From contig NZ_JAHOOZ010000001.1 of assembly GCF_019075875.1 (NCBI RefSeq), forward strand, positions 2,418,001 through 2,482,000: a stretch of 64,000 nucleotides of DNA, read 5' to 3'. Below, piece after piece: positions 24,793 to 32,425 of the stretch. The notes under the pieces are model-generated. The model saw only the letters and a list, made by a program, of their open reading frames with translations. It was not told the origin of the DNA and ran no database searches. The translations under genes were made by a program, and so were the position numbers. The first letter of the stretch is position 1. Each line of letters begins with the position of its first letter. Source of the DNA: Novosphingobium sp. G106. GTDB lineage: Bacteria > Pseudomonadota > Alphaproteobacteria > Sphingomonadales > Sphingomonadaceae.

Positions 24793-25956
24793 ATGGCACG
24801 CGAAGCCTATGTAACCGGCGTCGGCCAGTCCGAAGTCGGCGTCCGCCTGCCCCGGCACCCGCTGCTGCTGACCGTCGACGCGGTCAAGGAAGCGCTTGAC
24901 GACGCCGGGCTGACGCTCGACCAGATCGACGGCGTGTTCTCCTTCCCCGGCAAGTCGGCAGGCTACCTCGCCTTCTCGCCAGTCGGCACCGACGACCTGA
25001 TCGAGGTGCTGAACATCAAGTCCAAGTGGCAGATGGGCGCGATGGAGCAGCCCGCGCAGCTCTCGGCGATCGCCATGGCCGCTTGGGCGGTCAAGGAAGG
25101 CATCTGCCGCCACGTCATCTGCTTCCGCACGGTCTACGAGGCCGGCGGAATGGCCAATCCGGCCGAATACATGCCGCTGCAGCAGAAGACGACCTCGGGC
25201 TTCTCGCAGTGGACCGCGCCGTTCTGGGCGACCTCTGCCGCCTGCTGGACCGCCCAGTACGCGGCGCGCCATGTCCACAAGTACGGCCTGACGCGCGAGC
25301 AGCTCGCCCAGATCGCGATCAACGGCTCGAAGAACGCGCTGCTCAACCCGCGCGCGCGGGCGATCACCAAGGAAGAGCTGACGCTCGACAAGTACATGTC
25401 GGCGCGGATGATCTCGACGCCGCTGTGCCTCTACGATTGCGACCGCTTCAGCGACGCCTCGACAGTGATCATCGTCTCGGCCGGCGACGCGCTCGACGAG
25501 GTCAAGGCCACGCCGATCCGCATCGCCGCGACGGCGGGCTCGGTCGACCGCTATAGCTGGGACCAGGTCGACTGGCCGGCCTCTTACGACTGCGGCCCCG
25601 ATCTCTGGAAGAACACCGATTACACGGTGAAGGACGTCGATACCGTCCAGTTCTACGACGGCTTTGCCTTCCTGCCGATCACCTGGCTCGAAGGCCTGGG
25701 CTTCGTCGAGAAGGGTGAAGGCGGCAAGTTCATCGAGGGCGGCACACGTATCGCCCGTGACGGCGAGCTGCCGCTCAACACCGCCGGCGGCCAGCTCGGC
25801 GCCGGGCGACTGCACGGCTTCGGCTTCGCTCACGAGGCGGTGACCCAGCTGCGCGGCGCGGCAGGCGAGCGGCAGATCCCCGGCGATCCCAAGGTCGCGG
25901 TGGCAACTTCGGGGGGCGGTCCGCTGGCCGCGGCGCTGCTGCTGGCACGAGATTGA
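24793..25956 (+). CDS. Thiolase-fold protein, Ltp2-like (possible aldolase subunit)
   Basis: 387 aa thiolase/SCP2-thiolase fold, opening with YVTGVGQSEVG. The N-terminal place where true thiolases carry the nucleophilic cysteine reads MGAMEQPAQ and has none, so a condensing thiolase role is unlikely. Ltp2 of steroid side-chain catabolism also has a thiolase fold, works as a retro-aldolase with the DUF35 protein ChsH2, and is encoded next to it. The same pairing is seen here. A YDGF segment near residue 290 and the C-terminal GGGPLAAALLL are typical. It would cleave a beta-hydroxyacyl-CoA. This role is inference. Confidence 0.82.
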   Translation: MAREAYVTGVGQSEVGVRLPRHPLLLTVDAVKEALDDAGLTLDQIDGVFSFPGKSAGYLAFSPVGTDDLIEVLNIKSKWQMGAMEQPAQLSAIAMAAWAVKEGICRHVICFRTVYEAGGMANPAEYMPLQQKTTSGFSQWTAPFWATSAACWTAQYAARHVHKYGLTREQLAQIAINGSKNALLNPRARAITKEELTLDKYMSARMISTPLCLYDCDRFSDASTVIIVSAGDALDEVKATPIRIAATAGSVDRYSWDQVDWPASYDCGPDLWKNTDYTVKDVDTVQFYDGFAFLPITWLEGLGFVEKGEGGKFIEGGTRIARDGELPLNTAGGQLGAGRLHGFGFAHEAVTQLRGAAGERQIPGDPKVAVATSGGGPLAAALLLARD

Positions 25957-25964
25957 ACCCAATC

Positions 25965-25988
25965 CCCCCTCATCTTTGGATGAGGGGG
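25965..25988. terminator. Hairpin after the thiolase-like gene
   Basis: A perfect 10-bp stem, CCCCCTCATC/GATGAGGGGG, with a TTTG loop lies 8 bp past the stop. No T-run follows. It probably closes the 12-kb plus-strand cluster before the LacI gene. Confidence 0.5.
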
Positions 25989-26056
25989 CATCCCGTTGCG
26001 GACAACCGCCAAATCCTTCCTTGAACTAACGGGGCGGAAACCGGTAGCAACCGCGC

Positions 26057-27064
26057 ATGTCCAAGCCGACGATCAACGATGTTGCCGCGCGCGCCGGTGT
26101 TTCCAAGAAGACGGTCAGCCGGGTGATCAACAACTCGCCGCTGCTCAACGCAGCGACGCGGGCCAAGGTCGAGACGGTGATCGCCGAACTCGGCTACGTG
26201 CCAAACCCGCAGGCCCGCGCGCTGGCAACGGGGCGCAATTTCCTGATCGCGATGATCCACGACAATTCCAACCCCGAGCTGGCGCTGGCCGCGCAGCAGG
26301 GCGTGTTCGAGGCTATCCGCGATACCGAGTATGCGCTCGTCGTCCGCCCGATCGACCGCAAGGCCGCGGGGATGGAGCAGGAACTGCGCCACTTCCTCGA
26401 AGTCCAGCGCCCCGCCGGCGTGCTGCTGCTGCCCGGCGTCGCGGAGATGGAATCGATCGTCGCCGCCTGCAATCAGATCGGATGCGCCTACGTCCGCATG
26501 GGCGCCACCGCGCTCGACGTGCCTTCGCAGCTCGTCGCCTCGAACGATCGCCAGGCGGCGGCGGATGCGGTCGCCTACCTCGTTTCGCTGGGCCACGAAC
26601 GGATCGGCCTCGTCGCCGGCCCCGATGACGCGAGCGTCGCGCAGCAGCGCGAACTGGGCTATCTCGACGCCATGGCCGACCACGACCTCGACCGGGGCCC
26701 GGCGCTGATCGCCGCCGGCGATTTCTCGTTCGATTCGGGCGTCACCGCGGGCAACCTGCTGCTTGAGGTCAGCCCGCGCCCCACTGCGATCTTCGCCGCC
26801 AACGACGCCATGGCCGCCGGCGTCCTGCACGCCGCGCACAAGCGCGGCATCAAGGTGCCCGACCAGCTCTCGATCGTCGGCTTCGAGGATACGGCGATCG
26901 CTGCGCATATCTGGCCGCCGCTGACGACGGTGCATGTGCCCGTCGCTGTCATGGCCTGCGGTGCGGTGTTCAAGATGATCTATCCCGACCAGGCCGAGAC
27001 TCTGCCCGCGCAGTTCCGCCTGGAGATGATCGCCCGCGCCTCGACCGCACCCGCGGCGGGTTAG
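26057..27064 (+). CDS. LacI-family transcriptional regulator
   Basis: 335 aa. The N-terminal HTH is TINDVAARAGVSKKTVSRV with hinge helix PNPQARALATG, followed by a periplasmic-binding-like sensor domain with RPAGVLLLPG and PDQLSIVGFED. The gene overlaps the convergent MFS gene by four bases. LacI regulators often control a neighbouring transport/catabolic operon. A LacI-type palindrome (32320-32335) lies in the divergent promoter of that operon, making it the best candidate target. The inducer is unknown. Confidence 0.92.
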   Translation: MSKPTINDVAARAGVSKKTVSRVINNSPLLNAATRAKVETVIAELGYVPNPQARALATGRNFLIAMIHDNSNPELALAAQQGVFEAIRDTEYALVVRPIDRKAAGMEQELRHFLEVQRPAGVLLLPGVAEMESIVAACNQIGCAYVRMGATALDVPSQLVASNDRQAAADAVAYLVSLGHERIGLVAGPDDASVAQQRELGYLDAMADHDLDRGPALIAAGDFSFDSGVTAGNLLLEVSPRPTAIFAANDAMAAGVLHAAHKRGIKVPDQLSIVGFEDTAIAAHIWPPLTTVHVPVAVMACGAVFKMIYPDQAETLPAQFRLEMIARASTAPAAG

Positions 27065-28341
27065 ATAAAAGACTCCTCGACGCGACGACGCCTGACCCAC
27101 TCAGGATAATCGGGCAGCCCGAAGATCAGGAAGGCGCTGAGGAACGTGCCGAAGATGCCGATCCACAGGTAGGGATCGTAGTTGCCGAAGGTATCGAAGA
27201 CATAGCCTCCGAGCAGCGGGCCCAGCCCCGATCCCAGCGCGATCAGGCTCGCCATCGTGCCGAAGATTGCGCCGAAATTCTTCATGCCACCATAGGCCGA
27301 GGTCAGGTAACCGGCGATCTGCAGCTTGGTGCCCGCGGCATAGCCGTTGATGAACATCGCGGTGAAGATAATCGGCATCGAGCGGTTGGGTAGGAGCAGC
27401 AGGATGAAAGTCGCAGCGGTCGCGGCCAATGTCAGCCCGCCGACCCAGCGCGCCGGATAGCGGTCGAGCAGCCAGCCGGTGACAAGCTTGCCGGCAATCC
27501 CAGCAAGTCCAGCCATACCTGCGTAATTGGCCGCAGCAGTTCGGCTGACGCCGATCTCCATGAGGATCGGGATCTGATGGACGACCAGCGCGATCGTCAC
27601 GACCATGATGACGAAAGTCGAGATCGCGATCCGCCAGAGCGCCGCGCTGCGCCAGGCTTCGGCGATCGACAAACCCGGAGCATCGCTGAGCAGCGACTTG
27701 GAATCGGCGGCCCCGGGATTCTTTGCGCGCTCCTTGCGGCTGGCGTCGTAGCCGTCGAACAGCAGGAACACACAGAGCAGAATAGCTAGACCGCCCCAGC
27801 CGAGCCCGAGCCAAACCAAGGCCATGCGCCAGCCATAGGCGTCGATCAGCCAGTTGGTCAGCGGCGGCGTGATCGCCTGGGCGAGCGCCGAGCCCGACAG
27901 CGTCAGCCCCAGCGCCAGCCCACGCCCGGCATCGAAAGCGCTGGCGACACCCGCGGTCCAGACGGTCGACTTGGTCGCCAGCGCGGCGACGGCATAGACC
28001 GTCCAGATGGTGAACCACATCCAGACCGTGCCATTGAGCAGGCTGAGCGAGGCCATCGTCGCCGCCAGTAGTAAGAGGCCCGGCAGCGCCATGCGGCGCG
28101 TGCCGATCCGGTCGATCAGCACGCCGAAGACCGGCGAGAACAGGAAGGTCGTCACCGAGGTGATCGACATGCCGGACGAAAGCAGCGTCCGGCTCCAGCC
28201 GAACTCCTTGGTCCAGGGCTCGATGAACAGCCCGGTCGAGGCGGTCATTACCGAGGTGAAGGAAAAGGCGATCGAGGCGGCGAGCACCAGCGGCCAGTGT
28301 TGGCGCCATTCGGCGCGCGCCAGTGCCTTGGTGTCGCTCAA
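27061..28341 (-). CDS. Major facilitator superfamily transporter
   Basis: 426 aa with about 12 hydrophobic helices. The loop 2-3 motif reads FGVLIDRIGTRRMAL and a loop 8-9 repeat reads GWLLDRYPARWVGG. The start is TTG at 28341, preceded by a strong GGGGAGGAA site. It is of the monocarboxylate/oxalate-formate antiporter-like type by overall look. It is the last gene of the minus-strand operon that begins with the PQQ dehydrogenase, convergent with the LacI gene. It probably takes up the substrate or an acidic product. Confidence 0.88.
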   Translation of the reverse strand: MSDTKALARAEWRQHWPLVLAASIAFSFTSVMTASTGLFIEPWTKEFGWSRTLLSSGMSITSVTTFLFSPVFGVLIDRIGTRRMALPGLLLLAATMASLSLLNGTVWMWFTIWTVYAVAALATKSTVWTAGVASAFDAGRGLALGLTLSGSALAQAITPPLTNWLIDAYGWRMALVWLGLGWGGLAILLCVFLLFDGYDASRKERAKNPGAADSKSLLSDAPGLSIAEAWRSAALWRIAISTFVIMVVTIALVVHQIPILMEIGVSRTAAANYAGMAGLAGIAGKLVTGWLLDRYPARWVGGLTLAATAATFILLLLPNRSMPIIFTAMFINGYAAGTKLQIAGYLTSAYGGMKNFGAIFGTMASLIALGSGLGPLLGGYVFDTFGNYDPYLWIGIFGTFLSAFLIFGLPDYPEWVRRRRVEESFI

Positions 28342-28369
28342 GCCCTGTTCCTCCCCAACCGGCGCTGCA

Positions 28370-28849
28370 TCAGAACGTCGGCCGCTCCAGCTCGCTCAGC
28401 GCGAAATTGTTGCCCGGCGCGGTCTGCTGGACCTCGATGACGTTACCTTCGGGATCGTAGCCGTAGAGCGTCTTCACATGGCCGACGTCGACGAAATCAC
28501 GGTCGTTGAAAGTCATGCCGCACTTCTTGAGGAACTCGATGTCGTTTTCCATGTCGGTCACATCGACGCAGAAATGCGTGTAGCCGCGGTCGTAGGGGCG
28601 CAGCGGCCGCTCGATATCAGACTGCGGGGCACTGTATTCGAACATCTCGAGGTAGCAGGTGCCTGCGCGCAGCATGATGCCCTTGGAGGCCGAGCCCTTC
28701 ACGTCGACGATGTGGTCCATCATCGGCTCGTCGGCCCAGGCGAAGCCTTCCTCGTCGACCGGCCTGAAGCCGAAGGCCTCGCCGTAGAACTTTTTCATCC
28801 GCTCGATGTCGCGGCAGTTCATGCCGATGTGATGGATGCCTCTGATCAT
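28370..28849 (-). CDS. VOC/glyoxalase-family metalloprotein
   Basis: 159 aa from ATG 28849, which follows GGGAGAAG; an in-frame extension to 28906 has no domain content. Two beta-alpha-beta-beta-beta repeats carry likely metal ligands: His in IHHIG, Glu in YLEMFEY, His in YTHFCVDV and Glu in GNVIEVQ. This fits glyoxalase I or methylmalonyl-CoA epimerase type enzymes; extradiol dioxygenases are less likely because the ligand set is His-Glu-His-Glu. It lies in an operon with an SDR and an MFS transporter. Confidence 0.82.
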   Translation of the reverse strand: MIRGIHHIGMNCRDIERMKKFYGEAFGFRPVDEEGFAWADEPMMDHIVDVKGSASKGIMLRAGTCYLEMFEYSAPQSDIERPLRPYDRGYTHFCVDVTDMENDIEFLKKCGMTFNDRDFVDVGHVKTLYGYDPEGNVIEVQQTAPGNNFALSELERPTF

Positions 28850-28897
28850 GTCTCTTCTCCCGAATGCAATGGCCGCGAATATTCCCGCTGGCCGGAG

Positions 28898-28925
28898 CCG
28901 GAGCAAGCGTGTGCGCTTGCCCCGG
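28898..28925 (-). repeat. Intercistronic hairpin, SDR/VOC
   Basis: GCAAGCG/CGCTTGC (28903-28909 with 28914-28920), extended by CCGG/CCGG, lies in the 88-bp gap inside the PQQ-dehydrogenase operon. Without a T-run it is more likely an mRNA-stabilising or processing element than a terminator. Confidence 0.4.
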
Positions 28926-28937
28926 CGAGCCTGCGGA

Positions 28938-29720
28938 TTAGTCCGGATCGACCCACTTGGTGTTGGTCACGCGGGGCGAGAGGTACTTGGTCTTGGTCCA
29001 GCCGCCATCGACGACGATCGACTGGCCGTTGATCATCTCGCTGCCCGGCGCGCAGAGGAAGGCGATGACTGCGGCGGTGTCCTCGGGATCGGCGAGGCGC
29101 GGATAGGGCGTGGTCTCGACGTTGATGCGCTTGAACGCCTCGTCCTCGAAACGGTGCGCGACCATTTCGGTGCGGGTGACGCCCGGCGCGACACAGTTCG
29201 AGCGGATGCCGCGCGGGCCGTATTCGCAGGCCATGTGCTCGGTCAGCGACTTGAGGCCGCCCTTGGCCGCCGAATAGGCGCCGCCGCGCCGGCCGCCGAT
29301 ATGCGCGAAGGTCGAGGTGATGTTGACCACGCTGGCGCCCTCGCCAAGGTGCGGGATGACCTCGCGGCAGAGCCGGAACGGCGCGGCCAGCATGATGTCG
29401 AGGAAGTAGTCGAGCATCTCGTCGTCGGTCTCGTCGAGCGGCTTGGGGCTGCCGACGCCGGCGTTGTTGATCAGGAAGTCGATCCGGCCAAAGCTGCTGA
29501 GCGCAAGGTCGACGATCTTCTTCGGCGCGTCCTTCGCGGTCACGTCGACCGAGATCGTCACGACTCGCTCGCCGCCCAGTTCCTTCTCGAGGTTGGCCAG
29601 CTTGCCCGTGTCGCGGCCCACCCCGACGATGGCGTTGCCCGCGGCGTGGAGCAGCTTCGCCGTCTGCAGGCCGATGCCGCTGCCCGCGCCGGTGATGATC
29701 GCAACCTTGGTATCGCTCAT
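28938..29720 (-). CDS. SDR family oxidoreductase
   Basis: 260 aa classical SDR: AIITGAGSGIG near residues 7-17, LINNAGVG, a serine in VNITSTFAH and catalytic YSAAKGGL. The C-terminus INGQSIVVDGGW is standard. It lies between two VOC genes in the operon headed by the PQQ dehydrogenase, with 21 bp to the upstream gene. It probably oxidises an alcohol intermediate with NAD+. The substrate is unknown. Confidence 0.9.
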   Translation of the reverse strand: MSDTKVAIITGAGSGIGLQTAKLLHAAGNAIVGVGRDTGKLANLEKELGGERVVTISVDVTAKDAPKKIVDLALSSFGRIDFLINNAGVGSPKPLDETDDEMLDYFLDIMLAAPFRLCREVIPHLGEGASVVNITSTFAHIGGRRGGAYSAAKGGLKSLTEHMACEYGPRGIRSNCVAPGVTRTEMVAHRFEDEAFKRINVETTPYPRLADPEDTAAVIAFLCAPGSEMINGQSIVVDGGWTKTKYLSPRVTNTKWVDPD

Positions 29721-29741
29721 GCTCTGATCCCGTTCGAGTGT

Positions 29742-30122
29742 TCAGTCTTCCGGCCCGATCCGGTAGACGCATAGTTTGTTGCCGTCGAGATCGCGGAAGT
29801 AGGCGCCGTAGAAACCGCCCGGATCGCCGCGCCAGCCCGGCCCGCCCTCGTCGCCGCCGCCGAGTTCGATCGCCTTGGCGAAGACCTGGTGGACCTGTTC
29901 TTGGGTATCGGCGAGGAAGGAGATCATCGTGCCGTTGCCGACGGTCGCGGCAGCGCCATTGTGAGGGCCGACCACGCCGAAGGCCGGAGCGGTCTTGCCA
30001 TAGACTCGCCCGCCGCTCGGATGCTCGAACAACGGCGCAGCGCCGAGCGGCTTAAGCAACTCATCATAAAAGGCCTTGGCCTGGTCGAGATTTTTGCTAC
30101 CGACGAGTGCATAACCAATCAT
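29742..30122 (-). CDS. VOC-family protein, glyoxalase-like
   Basis: 126 aa from ATG 30122. It opens MIGYALVGSKNLDQAKAFYDELL, the usual start of single-domain VOC proteins, and ends FRDLDGNKLCVYRI. It lacks the first metal-ligand histidine of glyoxalase I, so the metal site may be incomplete. It starts 20 bp after the PQQ dehydrogenase stop. Function is unknown; a small-molecule binding or epimerase-like role is possible. Confidence 0.8.
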   Translation of the reverse strand: MIGYALVGSKNLDQAKAFYDELLKPLGAAPLFEHPSGGRVYGKTAPAFGVVGPHNGAAATVGNGTMISFLADTQEQVHQVFAKAIELGGGDEGGPGWRGDPGGFYGAYFRDLDGNKLCVYRIGPED

Positions 30123-30142
30123 TTGCCGAACCCTCCTCGAAA

Positions 30143-32281
30143 CTACTTGATGATCAGCGACGGTGCCGACCTGTTCGGCGCCGCTGCCGCCTGCCCGCGC
30201 AGCTGCGCGGCCTGAGCGCGGATGTAATAGCGTATATCGTCGAGCTTGCCGTCGTCGAGTTCGGGGAACTTCGGCATCCCTGCCGGCTCGATGCCGCCGC
30301 GAACGATCTGGACAAAGCTGGCGCGGTCCTGCGGGATCGGCGAGCGGCGCAGGTCGGGCGCCTGGGTCGAGCCGACCGCCATCGAGCCGTGGCAATCACC
30401 GCAGTGGACGTTGAAAGCCGTGGCGCCGGGCAGGAAGCGCGCCTGCTCGACCTTGAAGGTCTTGTCCTCGGGCGGTGGCGGCGCCACCGGCCGCGGCGGC
30501 AGCGTGCCCTTGCCGCCGATAACGAATGTCAGCACCCGCCGCGCCTGGGTGCGCGGATCGAGGCCCCAGCGCTCGATGCCGGGTCCGCCGAGCGCGCCGA
30601 GGTTTTTCGGATAGGCCATGCCGAGCCCGGTCAGCACCGTGACGTACTGCTTGCCGCCGGCTTCGTAGGTGATCGGCGGCGCGATCATCGGCGCGCGCGT
30701 GTCGAACGACCAGAGCTGCTCGCCGTCGCGCGCCGAATAGGCCTTGAAGGTGCCGTCGATCGTGCCCTGGAACACCACGTCGCCCGCGGTCGCGAGCACG
30801 CCGCCGTTGAGATAGGTCGGGTGGTCTACGCGCCAGGCCTGCTTCTGCGTCACCGGGTTCCAGGCGATCAGCGCGCCGGTTGGCGGCTTCTCGCCGATCA
30901 GCGGGCCGCCGATCATGTTGGCGCCGGCATCGGTGTTGCGGTCGGTCGCGGGTTTCCAGCTCGGCGACGGCTCGCTGAAGGTCACCTTGAAATCGGCCGC
31001 GGGAATATAGACCAGCCCCGATTTCGGACTGAAGGCCATCGGCAGCCAGTTGTGCGCGGCGAGCGGGCTCGGCGACAGGCTGACGCCCTTGCCCTGATCG
31101 TAGCGCGCGCCGGGCATCTCGACCGGGCGGCCGGTGGCGAGGTCGATCTTCGAGGCCCAGGTGACCGGGACATAGGGCTCGGCCGAGATCAGCTTTCCGG
31201 TCTCGCGATCGATCACGTAGAGGAATCCGTTTTTCGGCGCCTGCATCAGCACTTTGCGGTGCTTCCCGTCGATCTTCAGGTCGGCGAGCTCGATATCCAT
31301 GGTTGCATCGAAATCCCAAGTATCGCCCGGAACCGTCTGATAATGCCACTTATAAGTGCCAGTCTTGCCGTCCACCGCAACAATCGAATCGATGAACAGG
31401 TTGTCGCCCTTGCCCTGGCTGCGCAGCTTGTGGTTCCAGGGGTAGGGGCTGCCGACGCCGAAGTAGACCGTGTCGCTGGCGGGGTCATAGGCGATCGAGT
31501 TCCACACGTCGCCGCCGCCGCCGTATTTCCACCACTCGCCCGACCATGTCCTGGCGGCCATCTCCATGGCCTTGTTCTCGAAACCTTTCGAAGGATCGCC
31601 TGGAACCGTATAGAATCGCCACAATTGTTTGCCACTGACGGCGTCGTAAGCGGTGATGTAGCCGCGGCTCACGCCGTTCGATCCGCCGTAGCCGATCAGT
31701 ACCCGCCCGCCGAGCACGCGCGGCGCGCCGCTGATATAGGCGGCCATGTTCGGATCGTAGGTCTGCTGGCTCCAGGCGAGCTTGCCCGTTTTCGCGTCGA
31801 TCGCGATCAGCCGGCCGTCCTGGGTGCCGACATAGACCTTGCCCTGCCACCAGGCGACGCCGCGCACGCCCCAGCCTGTGCGGAGGTTCAGCCCCGCCAC
31901 CTTGCCGACCTCGGGATCGTAGACCCACAATTCCTTGCCACTGACCGCATCGACGGCGTGGACCACGCTAAGCCCGGTGGCAAAATAGAGCACGCCGCGC
32001 ACCGCGATCGGCTGGGTCGCGCTGTTGCCCAGCGGCAGGTCCATCGACCAGGCAAGCCCGAGCGAATGGACTGTGGTCTGATCGACTTCGTGCAGCGGGC
32101 TGTAGTGCTGCTGGCCATAGGTACGGCCATAGCCGGGCCAGTCGGCGCCGTTGCTGTCATCCTGGAGCTGCGCCTCGGGCGTGGTCGCCCCGCCGAAACC
32201 GAAGCCATTGCAGCCCCCCAGCGCCAGCGTCGTCACCGCTATTGCCGTCAGCAACGGCAGGCGCCGGACCTTTGCGAACAT
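30143..32281 (-). CDS. PQQ-dependent quinohemoprotein alcohol dehydrogenase, lipoprotein form
   Basis: 712 aa. The signal peptide ends in the lipobox LGGC near residue 24, so it is probably anchored to a membrane on the periplasmic side. An eight-bladed propeller with PQQ repeats (KTGKLAW, GKQLWRF, TGKLISA) follows, with the catalytic aspartate segment GDTWDFD. The C-terminal cytochrome c domain has CGDCH and a methionine ligand in GMPKF. The vicinal cysteine pair of classical PQQ alcohol dehydrogenases is replaced (LRTGWGVRG). It would oxidise an alcohol and reduce a cytochrome or quinone. It is the first gene of a five-gene operon. Confidence 0.9.
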   Translation of the reverse strand: MFAKVRRLPLLTAIAVTTLALGGCNGFGFGGATTPEAQLQDDSNGADWPGYGRTYGQQHYSPLHEVDQTTVHSLGLAWSMDLPLGNSATQPIAVRGVLYFATGLSVVHAVDAVSGKELWVYDPEVGKVAGLNLRTGWGVRGVAWWQGKVYVGTQDGRLIAIDAKTGKLAWSQQTYDPNMAAYISGAPRVLGGRVLIGYGGSNGVSRGYITAYDAVSGKQLWRFYTVPGDPSKGFENKAMEMAARTWSGEWWKYGGGGDVWNSIAYDPASDTVYFGVGSPYPWNHKLRSQGKGDNLFIDSIVAVDGKTGTYKWHYQTVPGDTWDFDATMDIELADLKIDGKHRKVLMQAPKNGFLYVIDRETGKLISAEPYVPVTWASKIDLATGRPVEMPGARYDQGKGVSLSPSPLAAHNWLPMAFSPKSGLVYIPAADFKVTFSEPSPSWKPATDRNTDAGANMIGGPLIGEKPPTGALIAWNPVTQKQAWRVDHPTYLNGGVLATAGDVVFQGTIDGTFKAYSARDGEQLWSFDTRAPMIAPPITYEAGGKQYVTVLTGLGMAYPKNLGALGGPGIERWGLDPRTQARRVLTFVIGGKGTLPPRPVAPPPPEDKTFKVEQARFLPGATAFNVHCGDCHGSMAVGSTQAPDLRRSPIPQDRASFVQIVRGGIEPAGMPKFPELDDGKLDDIRYYIRAQAAQLRGQAAAAPNRSAPSLIIK

Positions 32282-32319
32282 CCGCCTCTCTCCTCTTTCT
32301 CGGCGCGACTATCGTCAGT

Positions 32320-32335
32320 TTGATAGCGCTGGCAA
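32320..32335. promoter_or_regulatory. LacI-type operator palindrome
   Basis: TTGATAGCGCTGGCAA matches the palindrome TTGNNAGCGCTNNCAA, a typical LacI-family operator form centred on AGCGCT. It lies 39 bp upstream of the PQQ dehydrogenase ATG and 91 bp upstream of the divergent CoA-transferase. The LacI gene at 26057 adjoins the far end of the same operon. Confidence 0.6.
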
Positions 32336-32425
32336 CTCCCGCCCGGCAAAATAACCAACGCTGTTGATCGCCAGGGCGTAGCTATCCCCTTGCCCGGGCG
32401 CGGATCACGGGTTTAGAGGCAAGGG

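Noticed and set aside
24793..25956. Annotation as an acetyl-CoA C-acyltransferase
   Set aside because: The cysteine expected in the N-terminal half is absent and the DUF35 partner points to an Ltp2-like role.
28370..28849. Extradiol dioxygenase
   Set aside because: The protein is one VOC domain of 159 aa with a His-Glu-His-Glu ligand set, closer to glyoxalase/epimerase enzymes than to the His-His-Glu set of extradiol dioxygenases.
30107..32323. A 738-codon open frame opposite the PQQ dehydrogenase
   Set aside because: Composition is dominated by Arg, Asp, Val and Ala with no domain. The minus-strand frame has full PQQ/heme c motifs.
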